Shown here one piece after another: positions 1-7,681 of a DNA stretch of 64,000 bases. Both the position numbers and the translations under genes were made by a program. The stretch comes from JAAFIP01 sp043778205 (GTDB taxonomy: Bacteria; Pseudomonadota; Gammaproteobacteria; Burkholderiales; Burkholderiaceae_C). How positions within the stretch are numbered: the stretch's first letter is position 1; each line of letters starts with the position of its first letter. The stretch covers positions 15,641 through 79,640 of the forward strand of contig JAYWGO010000012.1 in assembly GCA_043778205.1 (NCBI GenBank), written 5' to 3'. The notes below the pieces were generated by a model. The model was given only the letters and a program-made list of their open reading frames with translations, ran no database searches and had not been told where the DNA came from.

Positions 1-356
1 CAACTGCCAAATTTGCCAGGGAGAAGCGATGGGAGCGTGTTTTTTGCAAGCTGTAGCAAAGGCGCGGAAACAGTCTGCGATAACTACTGCGGTGTGCGTG
101 TGTTTTGCGGAAGTTTGCAAAAAACATGTCCCGTCGCCCGACCAAGGTGAATAGACCTGCACAAGCATTGCCACGGGCTGTTAAAAACACCCCAAGCGCC
201 CTAAGCAAATAGCAAATAGCTAATGCAAACCAAGACACTCAAACATTGACGCGGACTGTTCAAAACCCCAAACAGTACCCAAAAACAGAGCACAATTTAC
301 CCCAGCTTTACAAACCAGTTACGCCCCGGTAGCCGAGGCTACATAAACTCGCTAGC
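1..356. other. intergenic region upstream of the two-component system
   Basis: No convincing gene is seen. The stretch is AT-richer than the flanking gene and contains near-repeats of AGCAAAT around 205-220. A perfect 6-2-6 palindrome, GTAGCC-GA-GGCTAC, lies at 329-342 just upstream of the regulator start and could be an operator or a small mRNA hairpin. I could not identify a confident -35/-10 pair. The first bases may belong to the leader of a gene outside the window. Confidence 0.4.
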
Positions 357-1082
357 ATGGAGACCATGCAACAACACCTGCTGATGATTGAAGACGACAC
401 CCGCCTGGCCAATATGGTGGGCGAGTATTTTCGTGGCAACGGCTTTGCGTTTACCCACGCTGCAGACGGTGCAATGGGTTTGGCGGCGCTGCACACCGCG
501 CCGCCGCAACTGGTGATTTTGGACCTGATGATGCCCGGCATTGACGGCCTAGAGGTGTGCCGCCGTATTCGTGCGCTGCCCGGGGCGCTGTCGCGCACCC
601 CCGTGCTCATGCTGACCGGCAAAGGCGACGCGATGGACCGGATTATTGGCCTTGAACTGGGCGCTGACGACTACTTGGCCAAACCGTTTGAACCGCGCGA
701 ACTGCTAGCGCGTGTGCGCTCGGTGCTGCGCCGCCATGGCGAAGGCGCAGCCTTACTGAATGACAAAGACCAACGCCGCATGGTGTTTGGCAGCCTGGAG
801 ATAGACCGCGATGCCCGCACCGTGCTGGTTGCAGGTAGCAAGGCCGACCTCACCTCCTACCAGTTTGACCTGCTGGTAGCCATTGCCGAGCGGGCGGGCC
901 GGGTGCTGACCCGCGAGCAAATTATGGAGGCTGTGCGCGGCCGCGAGCTGGAAGCTTTTGACCGCTCTATTGATGTGCACATGGGCCGTATTCGCGCGGC
1001 GATTGAGCTTGACCCCAAAGAGCCGCAGCGCATTGTGACCGTGCGCGGCGTGGGCTATGTGTTTTCAAAGCAGCAAGATTAG
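357..1082 (+). CDS. OmpR/PhoB-family response regulator
   Basis: DNA-binding response regulator of a two-component system. Residues ~8-125 are a receiver domain: acidic pair E12/D13, phospho-acceptor D56 in VILDLMMPG, T87 in MLTGKG and K109 in YLAKPF. Residues ~150-240 are an OmpR-type winged helix ending in RGVGYVF. The sensor kinase follows 6 bases after the stop, so the two are surely one operon. A GGAG at 359-362 would place the true start at the ATG at 366 (MQQHLL) rather than 357; both are open. The target genes cannot be told from the sequence, though RstA/CpxR-like regulators are the closest type by general look. Confidence 0.93.
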   Translation: METMQQHLLMIEDDTRLANMVGEYFRGNGFAFTHAADGAMGLAALHTAPPQLVILDLMMPGIDGLEVCRRIRALPGALSRTPVLMLTGKGDAMDRIIGLELGADDYLAKPFEPRELLARVRSVLRRHGEGAALLNDKDQRRMVFGSLEIDRDARTVLVAGSKADLTSYQFDLLVAIAERAGRVLTREQIMEAVRGRELEAFDRSIDVHMGRIRAAIELDPKEPQRIVTVRGVGYVFSKQQD

Positions 1083-1088
1083 CCTGCG

Positions 1089-2465
1089 ATGAAAGTATCT
1101 TTTTTTAACCGCTTGGTGGTGCGTGTGTGGCTGGCCGTGGTGCTGGCGGTGCTGGTACTTACCTTTGCCTTTGGCGCGCTGTGGCGCGACTACACCGACC
1201 GCGTGCGCGCCGAGCGCCTGGCTGAGCTGCCTGCCCGCGAGCTGATTGTGCGCGACGCACAAGGCGCGTTGCTAGGCCAGGCCAGCGCCAAAGCGCCGCG
1301 CCCGAAAGTTCCAGGGCAGCAGGCTCCAGGCCCAGGGCTGGAATTTGAAGTGGGCATGCCCAACGGTGACAAACTGCTCATTGATCTACCGCCGCGCCCA
1401 CCGCCTGCATCAGGCCCCCTGCCTTCGCAGCGCTGGATCGATGCCAACACCCAGCGCAACCCCAGTTTTCTGCTCTGGCTGGGCGGCGTGATAGCGCTGG
1501 CCGTGGCAATGGGCAGCTACCCGATTGTGCGGCGCATTACCAAGCGCCTTGAGAGCTTGCAGCGCGGCGTAGAGCGCTGGGGCGCAGGCAATTTGAAAGA
1601 ACGGGTAGCTACGGATGGCGCTGACGAAGTGGCTTTTTTGGGCCAGCGTTTTAACGCCGCCGCCGACCGCATAGAGGCGCTGGTGCAGGCACACAAAACA
1701 CTGCTTGCCAACGCCTCGCATGAGCTGCGGTCGCCCCTGACGCGCATTCGTATGGGGCTAGAACTTAGCCAGCAGGCCCCCAGCCCTGCGCTGCAAGCCG
1801 AGCTGGCACGCAGCATCAACGAGCTGGACGCACTGATTGACGAAATACTGCTGTCCAGCCGCTTAGACGCAGCCCAGCACAGCCCTGGTGTAGGCCTGGG
1901 TGCAATAGAAGAAGTAGACATGATTGCGCTGGTAGCCCAAGAATGCGCCCGCTATAACGTGCCCCTAGACTGCCAGCTGCCAGGCGCTCCCGCCCAAGAG
2001 GCCCATGAAGCGCAATCGCAACAGCTGCACACGCAAAGTCTGCAGATGCAAAGCCTGCAAATACAAGGCGTGCCGCGCTTGCTGCGCCGCTTGGTGCGCA
2101 ACCTGCTAGAAAATGCGCAGCGCTACGGCCGGGGCAGCGTGCAAGTTACGCTGCGCTCTGTGCCGCACCTACCGACAACTGCACCACCCTACCCTGCACA
2201 AACCCTAGGGTATAGTGCCCCCACTGCGCGCAACGCGATCGAAATTCAAGTCTGCGACCGAGGCCCTGGCGTACCCGTAGCCGAGCGTGCACGCATTTTT
2301 GAACCCTTTTACCGCAGCAGCAGCGCCAGTGAGCGCGATGGCGGCGTGGGCTTGGGTTTGGCACTGGTGCTGTCGATTGCCCAAAGCCACGGCGGCAGGG
2401 CCACGTGCCTGGGCAGAGATGATGGCACTGGTGCCTGTTTTGTGGTGCACATTACGGGCTGTTAA
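1089..2465 (+). CDS. HAMP-domain sensor histidine kinase
   Basis: Membrane sensor kinase, partner of the response regulator directly upstream. TM1 spans residues ~10-30, a short proline-rich periplasmic loop follows, and TM2 spans ~125-147. Then come HAMP (ITKRLESLQRG onward), HisKA with phospho-acceptor H211 in NASHELRSPL, and HATPase_c with N box LVRNLLENAQRYG, G1 DRGPGVP and G2 GGVGLGLAL. The small periplasmic loop suggests envelope or membrane sensing rather than a large ligand-binding domain. Between HisKA and the N box is a low-complexity Q/L/S stretch (three degenerate copies of a 15-bp unit around 2020-2065) that looks like a recent in-frame expansion. Confidence 0.93.
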   Translation: MKVSFFNRLVVRVWLAVVLAVLVLTFAFGALWRDYTDRVRAERLAELPARELIVRDAQGALLGQASAKAPRPKVPGQQAPGPGLEFEVGMPNGDKLLIDLPPRPPPASGPLPSQRWIDANTQRNPSFLLWLGGVIALAVAMGSYPIVRRITKRLESLQRGVERWGAGNLKERVATDGADEVAFLGQRFNAAADRIEALVQAHKTLLANASHELRSPLTRIRMGLELSQQAPSPALQAELARSINELDALIDEILLSSRLDAAQHSPGVGLGAIEEVDMIALVAQECARYNVPLDCQLPGAPAQEAHEAQSQQLHTQSLQMQSLQIQGVPRLLRRLVRNLLENAQRYGRGSVQVTLRSVPHLPTTAPPYPAQTLGYSAPTARNAIEIQVCDRGPGVPVAERARIFEPFYRSSSASERDGGVGLGLALVLSIAQSHGGRATCLGRDDGTGACFVVHITGC

Positions 2466-2645
2466 CAGGCCATGCATGCGCGCAAAGCACGGTACGGCAC
2501 AGTTGCACAAGGATACATGCGGGCAACACCCAGCAGCTTCGTGATTTAACGCACGAAATGTGAAAAATTGTTGTAAATGCACCCCCTATATCACCTGTTT
2601 GTGGGATGTTCTCACGAGAGAATCTATTGCACAATCGTTTTACTG

Positions 2646-2744
2646 TTGTCACACAGAAGGTTTGTAAAGTATTTTTACCGGTCTCCCAACGACGTCCTTT
2701 CCAAGAGGACTTTGACACGGCCACCCTCGGGTGGCCGTTTTTTT
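2646..2744 (+). ncRNA. candidate small RNA ending in an intrinsic terminator
   Basis: TTGTCA at 2646-2651 and TATTTT at 2670-2675, with an 18-base spacer, form a plausible sigma-70 promoter. Transcription from about 2682 would give a ~63-nt RNA with one small hairpin (GTCCT 2694-2698 with AGGAC 2706-2710, pyrimidine-rich loop) followed by the terminator at 2718-2744. The terminator is far from the upstream stop codon, which favours a separate transcript, but a long 3' UTR of the kinase operon would also explain it. No family match could be tested. Confidence 0.4.
2718..2744 (+). terminator. rho-independent terminator
   Basis: Perfect 8-bp GC-rich stem CGGCCACC / GGTGGCCG (2718-2725 with 2730-2737), CTCG loop, then seven T residues. 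It ends either the two-component operon or the candidate sRNA in this gap. Confidence 0.9.
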
Positions 2745-2902
2745 GTGCCCTGCCCTGGCGCACGGGCAGCAACTTAGGCCATGCCGTGCCAGTTCATGCA
2801 CAATAACGATTCATGCGGCCTATGTTGGCTTAGCTTTGGCCGCGCTCTCACTCTTATCTTGTAGGCAAAGCCACCGTCCATTTGCTTAAAGAACCTTGAC
2901 CT

Positions 2903-3817
2903 ATGACCACGCGCTTTAACCCCACTGCCCTGCCCGTTTGCCTGCCTGTTTACGCAACCGCGCTTTGCACTTTGAAGGCAGAGCTGCTGCGGGCGCGCGC
3001 CTTACGGGGCACTGCTGCCACTATTGGTGCACTGGCCCTGGCCGCAGCTTTTTCCAGCCCAGTGGCCACCGCACGCGACGGTGTCGAGGTGGGCGGCAAC
3101 TCTCAGTTTGCCAAGCTGGTGCCTGCCAGCCAAGTAGAGGAAGCAGCCAGCCAGCAGTACCAAAAAATGCTGCAAGAAGCCAGTGCACAACAGGCATTGG
3201 CACCCGCCAACCACCCCCAAGTGCTGCGGCTAAGGGCAATTTCCCAAAAAATAATCCCCCATGCGCTAGAGTGGAACCCGCGCGCTAAAGACTGGAAGTG
3301 GGAGGTTAATTTGCTGGTCAGCAAACAGGTCAACGCGTTTTGTATGCCAGGCGGAAAAATTGCCTTTTACACGGGCATTTTGGAGCAGCTCAAACTCACC
3401 GACGACGAGGTGGCCATGATCATGGGGCACGAAGTAGCCCACGCCCTGCGTGAGCACGCCCGCGAACGCATGGGCAAAAACGCCGCTACCAACATTGGTG
3501 CCAATGTGCTGGGCCAGCTGCTGGGAGTGGGCAACACAGGCGCGCAAGTGCTGGGCATGGGCAGCCAACTGCTGAGCTTGAGATTTGGCCGCGAAGACGA
3601 GTCAGAAGCCGACCTGGTAGGCATGGAACTGGCCGCCCGCGCCGGCTACAACCCGCGTGCAGGGGTGTCGCTGTGGCAAAAAATGGGCGCAGCCAGCAAA
3701 GGCGCGCCGCCGCAGTTTTTAAGCACACACCCCAGTGGGCCTAAACGCATTTCTAACATTGAAGGCAACTTGCCCAAGGTGCTGCCTTTGTACGAGCTGT
3801 CCAAGCTTAAAAAGTAA
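2903..3817 (+). CDS. secreted M48-family zinc metalloprotease
   Basis: Peptidase of the Ste24/HtpX-like M48 family in its periplasmic BepA/LoiP-like form. The zinc-binding HEVAH motif lies at residues 176-180 and the third ligand is the Glu in EDESEADLVGME near residue 235; STHPSGPKRI near the C-terminus is also typical. The N-terminus is long (about 55 residues) before a hydrophobic export segment (IGALALAAAFSSPVATA), so the annotated start may be too far upstream, but no better start with a ribosome site is obvious. Proteins of this family act in outer-membrane protein quality control; that role is inferred here. Confidence 0.9.
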   Translation: MTTRFNPTALPVCLPVYATALCTLKAELLRARALRGTAATIGALALAAAFSSPVATARDGVEVGGNSQFAKLVPASQVEEAASQQYQKMLQEASAQQALAPANHPQVLRLRAISQKIIPHALEWNPRAKDWKWEVNLLVSKQVNAFCMPGGKIAFYTGILEQLKLTDDEVAMIMGHEVAHALREHARERMGKNAATNIGANVLGQLLGVGNTGAQVLGMGSQLLSLRFGREDESEADLVGMELAARAGYNPRAGVSLWQKMGAASKGAPPQFLSTHPSGPKRISNIEGNLPKVLPLYELSKLKK

Positions 3818-3860
3818 GGCCCGTGCACATTGCCAACCCGCATACCATTTGGCCATATAT

Positions 3861-3911
3861 AGCTACTTATTTAATAGCTGCTTGTGCAGCGTTTCCTTGG
3901 GCCACAGGCCC
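3861..3911 (+). repeat. dispersed ~50-bp repeat, copy 1
   Basis: Intergenic copy with the core TAATAGCTGCTTGTGCAGC followed by GTTTCCTTGGGCC. It sits directly in front of the UPF0149/SEC-C gene and contains an in-frame GTG (3884) that could be mistaken for that gene's start. Confidence 0.85.
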
Positions 3912-3913
3912 AA

Positions 3914-4792
<879 letters not shown>

Positions 4793-4814
4793 AAACTAAA
4801 ACTCCCCACCGCCC

Positions 4815-6554
4815 ATGCCCACCCTAGACTGGCTTAACCGCACCGATGCCTTCACCACTGCAAGCAAAGTACCCTACCGGCTGCTAGAGCCCATCTCCAG
4901 CCACGGCGACCCTATAGCCCAAAGCAACCTGCTCATTCAAGGCGACAACTTAGAGGCTCTTAAAGCCCTGCTACCGTTTTACCGAGGCCAGGTGAAATGC
5001 ATCTTCATCGACCCGCCCTACAACACCCAAAGCGCGTTTGAACACTACGACGACAACCTGGAGCACGCCCAGTGGCTCAGCATGATGCTGCCCCGCCTGC
5101 AACTGTTGCGCGAGCTGCTGCGCGAAGACGGCAGCATTTGGGTAACGATTGACGACAACGAGGGGCATTACCTGAAGGTGATGATGGATGAGGTGTTTGG
5201 GAGGAGAAATTTTGTAGCGAATGTGGTTTGGCAGAAACGCACCTCTCCAGATGCAAGAATCCAACTTGGAGCAGCGCATGACCACGTATTTGTTTTTGCA
5301 AAAGCAGTAGAAAAATTATCGTTCAACCCCTTAAAGCTATCGACTGAACAAGCGAAGAATTTCAAAAATCCTGATCAAGATACTCGCGGAGCATGGGTTT
5401 CCACCGACTTCACAGCCCAAGGATGGCGACCCAACCAGATGTACGAGATCCTTAGCCCAAACGGAACGCGTTACTCACCACCGGAAGGTAGATGCTGGGG
5501 AAATGTCGAACCGGCTTACTTACGCCTTCTCAGTGAAGGTCGCATGTGGTTCGGCAAAGATGGCGGTGGCCGTCCGCGAGTAAAAAATTATCGTGCGGAA
5601 AACGAAGGAGTTAGCTCATGGAGTTGGTGGGTCAATGAAGACGTAGGGCACAACCAAGAGTCGAAAAAAGAAATCAACGAACTGTTTGGTGCAGCGAATG
5701 CCTTTGATACGCCAAAGCCGGAGCGTTTGATTCAACGTGCTCTTGCAATAGCCACAAACCCCAACGACCTAGTCCTCGACAGCTTCCTAGGCTCCGGCAC
5801 CACCACGGCAGTCGCTCACAAAATGGGCCGCCGCTGGATCGGCATCGAGATGGGCGAGCACGCCGTCACCCACTGCCTGCCGCGCATGCAAAAGGTGGTG
5901 GACGGCGAGCAAGGCGGCATCAGCAAAGCCGTAGGTTGGGGAGTTGCCGCAGATGGCGGTAAGTGGCAAGGCGGCGGTTTTCGCTTTATGCGCCTGGGTG
6001 AGCCGGTGTTTGACGCGCAGGGCCGCATCCACAGCGCGGTGCGCTTTGCTACGCTGGCAGCGTTTGTGTGGCAGCAAGAAACTGGCACCGCATTCAACGC
6101 CGCACTGGCTAAAGCGGGCACGCCTTACCTTGGCACACACTATATTTATGATAGCTGTCTCCGCAATATTCTATTGACCCAGGAGCCTATTTCATTATCA
6201 AAAGCGCTCCCAACAGACCTATTTGCGCAAAGTACGCCTGACGATAGCCCATCGCCACCCCAGAGCACCGCAGGCAGCGCCGCGCAGAGCGACGTGCCGC
6301 CCACACCCCCCGCTCCACCCACAGCTACCGCCTACTACCTACTATACAACGGCATACTGGGCGACAAGCGCCCCGCCAGCGGCAACGTGCTGACCCAAGC
6401 CGTGCTAGACGCACTGCTGCAGCTGCACACGAGCACCCCCAGCCCCGATGCCCCGCTGGTGGTCTACGGCGAAGCCTGCCGCCTGGGCGAAGAGCGGCTA
6501 CAGCGCGCGAATGTGACGTTCAAGCACATTCCGTATGACGTGAAGGCACGGTGA
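4815..6554 (+). CDS. mod: type III restriction-modification DNA N6-adenine methyltransferase (Mod)
   Basis: Modification and target-recognition subunit of a type III restriction system. Catalytic motif IV is DPPY near residue 66 (FIDPPYNTQ), and the AdoMet motif I is DSFLGSGTTT near residue 322. This order (catalytic motif first, then target recognition domain, then FxGxG) is the beta class used by type III Mod proteins. The middle part (about 5200-5760) is visibly AT-richer and has different codon use from the ends, consistent with an exchanged recognition domain. The C-terminal third contains a proline/serine-rich segment (residues ~455-505). res lies 1.1 kb downstream with a DUF3800 gene between. 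Confidence 0.92.
   Translation: MPTLDWLNRTDAFTTASKVPYRLLEPISSHGDPIAQSNLLIQGDNLEALKALLPFYRGQVKCIFIDPPYNTQSAFEHYDDNLEHAQWLSMMLPRLQLLRELLREDGSIWVTIDDNEGHYLKVMMDEVFGRRNFVANVVWQKRTSPDARIQLGAAHDHVFVFAKAVEKLSFNPLKLSTEQAKNFKNPDQDTRGAWVSTDFTAQGWRPNQMYEILSPNGTRYSPPEGRCWGNVEPAYLRLLSEGRMWFGKDGGGRPRVKNYRAENEGVSSWSWWVNEDVGHNQESKKEINELFGAANAFDTPKPERLIQRALAIATNPNDLVLDSFLGSGTTTAVAHKMGRRWIGIEMGEHAVTHCLPRMQKVVDGEQGGISKAVGWGVAADGGKWQGGGFRFMRLGEPVFDAQGRIHSAVRFATLAAFVWQQETGTAFNAALAKAGTPYLGTHYIYDSCLRNILLTQEPISLSKALPTDLFAQSTPDDSPSPPQSTAGSAAQSDVPPTPPAPPTATAYYLLYNGILGDKRPASGNVLTQAVLDALLQLHTSTPSPDAPLVVYGEACRLGEERLQRANVTFKHIPYDVKAR
6139..6175 (+). repeat. possible degenerate copy of the dispersed repeat inside mod
   Basis: TATTTATGATAGCTGTCTCC followed by GCAATATTCTATTGACCC resembles the 5' half and core of the dispersed repeat, in frame in the mod C-terminal region just before the low-complexity Pro/Ser segment. 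The match is weak and may be chance. Confidence 0.3.
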
Positions 6555-6608
6555 TATGGCTTGGAAGAAAACGTCCTGCCAACAAAGAGGCCATGGCACA
6601 GTAAAGCT

Positions 6609-7457
6609 ATGACCTCTAAAAACCTCTCCACCTCCCTCACGACCGTGCCGCAACCCATGGCGCACTATTTTGTCGACGAGTCTGGTGATGGCGTATTGTT
6701 TGGCAAGCAGGGCAAAGTGCTTCTGGGCCATGGTGTGAGTACACCGCATTTCATGCTTGGCTTGTTAGAAGTAGCTGATCCAGTGGCCTTGGCTACCGCC
6801 ATGGAGGATTTACGGCAAAGTTTATTGGCAGAACCTTATTTCAAAAATGTGCCATCGATGCAGCCACAACGGTGCAAAACTGCGGCTATGTTTCATGCCA
6901 AAGACGATTTACCCGAGGTGCGTCGCGAGGTATTTAAGCTGTTAGCGCAGCATGACATTAAGTTTTATGCGGTGGTACGCAATATGCGCGCCGTACTAAC
7001 CTATGCCTTAGAGCGCAAAGCGCGTGACAGCACCTATCTTTATAAGCCAAATGAACTTTACGACAGCAGCGTGGCACAGCTATTTAAAGATCGCTTGCAT
7101 TCGTATGAGAGTTGCAGCATTCATTACGGAGTGCGTGGCACAGCAGATCGTATGCGCGCTTTTCAGGCGGCGTTAGATCTTTCGAGAACACGGTTTGAGC
7201 AAAAGTGGGGTCAACAAGTCATCACGCATATTGACTTACAACCCAGCCGCCCTCAGAAGTCGACCTGCTTACAAGCTGTGGATTATGTGCTGTGGGCGCT
7301 GCAACGCTATTACAACGCACAAGAAAGCCGTTTTATTGAGTTGATGTGGGACAAGGTAGGCGTTGTCCACGCGATAGATGAAAAAACCATCTCCGTCGAG
7401 GGCACCCATTACACAAAGAAAAACCCGCTGCCTGAATTAACAGGAGCGGGTCTATGA
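6609..7457 (+). CDS. DUF3800 domain protein inside the type III R-M locus
   Basis: Recognised by its N-terminal YFVDESGDG and the C-terminal pattern LQAVDYVLWALQRYY, the two conserved acidic patches of DUF3800 (function unknown). It lies between mod and res on the same strand, 54 bases after mod, in a locus otherwise dedicated to restriction, so a role as an accessory or alternative nuclease-like component is plausible but unproven. The gene is AT-richer than lipB/lipA and than both ends of mod. Start choice: the ATG at 6609 gives a 17-residue leader; the ATG at 6657 (MAHYFVDESG) fits the family start better. An upstream TTG at 6561 is also open. Confidence 0.8.
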   Translation: MTSKNLSTSLTTVPQPMAHYFVDESGDGVLFGKQGKVLLGHGVSTPHFMLGLLEVADPVALATAMEDLRQSLLAEPYFKNVPSMQPQRCKTAAMFHAKDDLPEVRREVFKLLAQHDIKFYAVVRNMRAVLTYALERKARDSTYLYKPNELYDSSVAQLFKDRLHSYESCSIHYGVRGTADRMRAFQAALDLSRTRFEQKWGQQVITHIDLQPSRPQKSTCLQAVDYVLWALQRYYNAQESRFIELMWDKVGVVHAIDEKTISVEGTHYTKKNPLPELTGAGL

Positions 7458-7681
7458 ATAAGGTGTGGGAATATAGGAGTGCGCAGCGGGGTTTCCCCTT
7501 GGCCTTACATTCTCACGGCATGGAGCCGAATTTTGTTCCCACGCCGCAATTGTACAACTCTGTATGTCGTTTTGTCAAACTACTTAAACAATTGCCTCTT
7601 CATTTTTTTCAATTAAATCAACAGCTTAGGCTGTTTAGCACAGCAATCTCTTGTAAAAGCTGAACAATTCAAGCACACCAA
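7458..7681. other. gap between the DUF3800 gene and res
   Basis: 224 AT-rich bases. A perfect 6-4-6 inverted repeat, AACAGC-TTAG-GCTGTT, lies at 7620-7635, about 45 bases before res, and may be an operator or mRNA hairpin controlling res. A 69-codon reading frame here (7454-7663) shows no recognisable features and is probably not a gene. Confidence 0.4.

Larger units (their letters stand above)
2466..2902. other. intergenic region with terminator and candidate sRNA
   Basis: This 437-base gap separates the kinase from the M48 protease. It holds a strong intrinsic terminator 250 bases after the kinase stop and a promoter-like pair just upstream of it, annotated separately. The remaining bases (2745-2902) show no clear gene; they should contain the protease promoter, but I cannot assign one. 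Confidence 0.5.

Noticed and set aside
7454..7663. 69-codon frame between the DUF3800 gene and res
   Set aside because: No conserved look, overlaps the DUF3800 gene end, no ribosome site; treated as intergenic.
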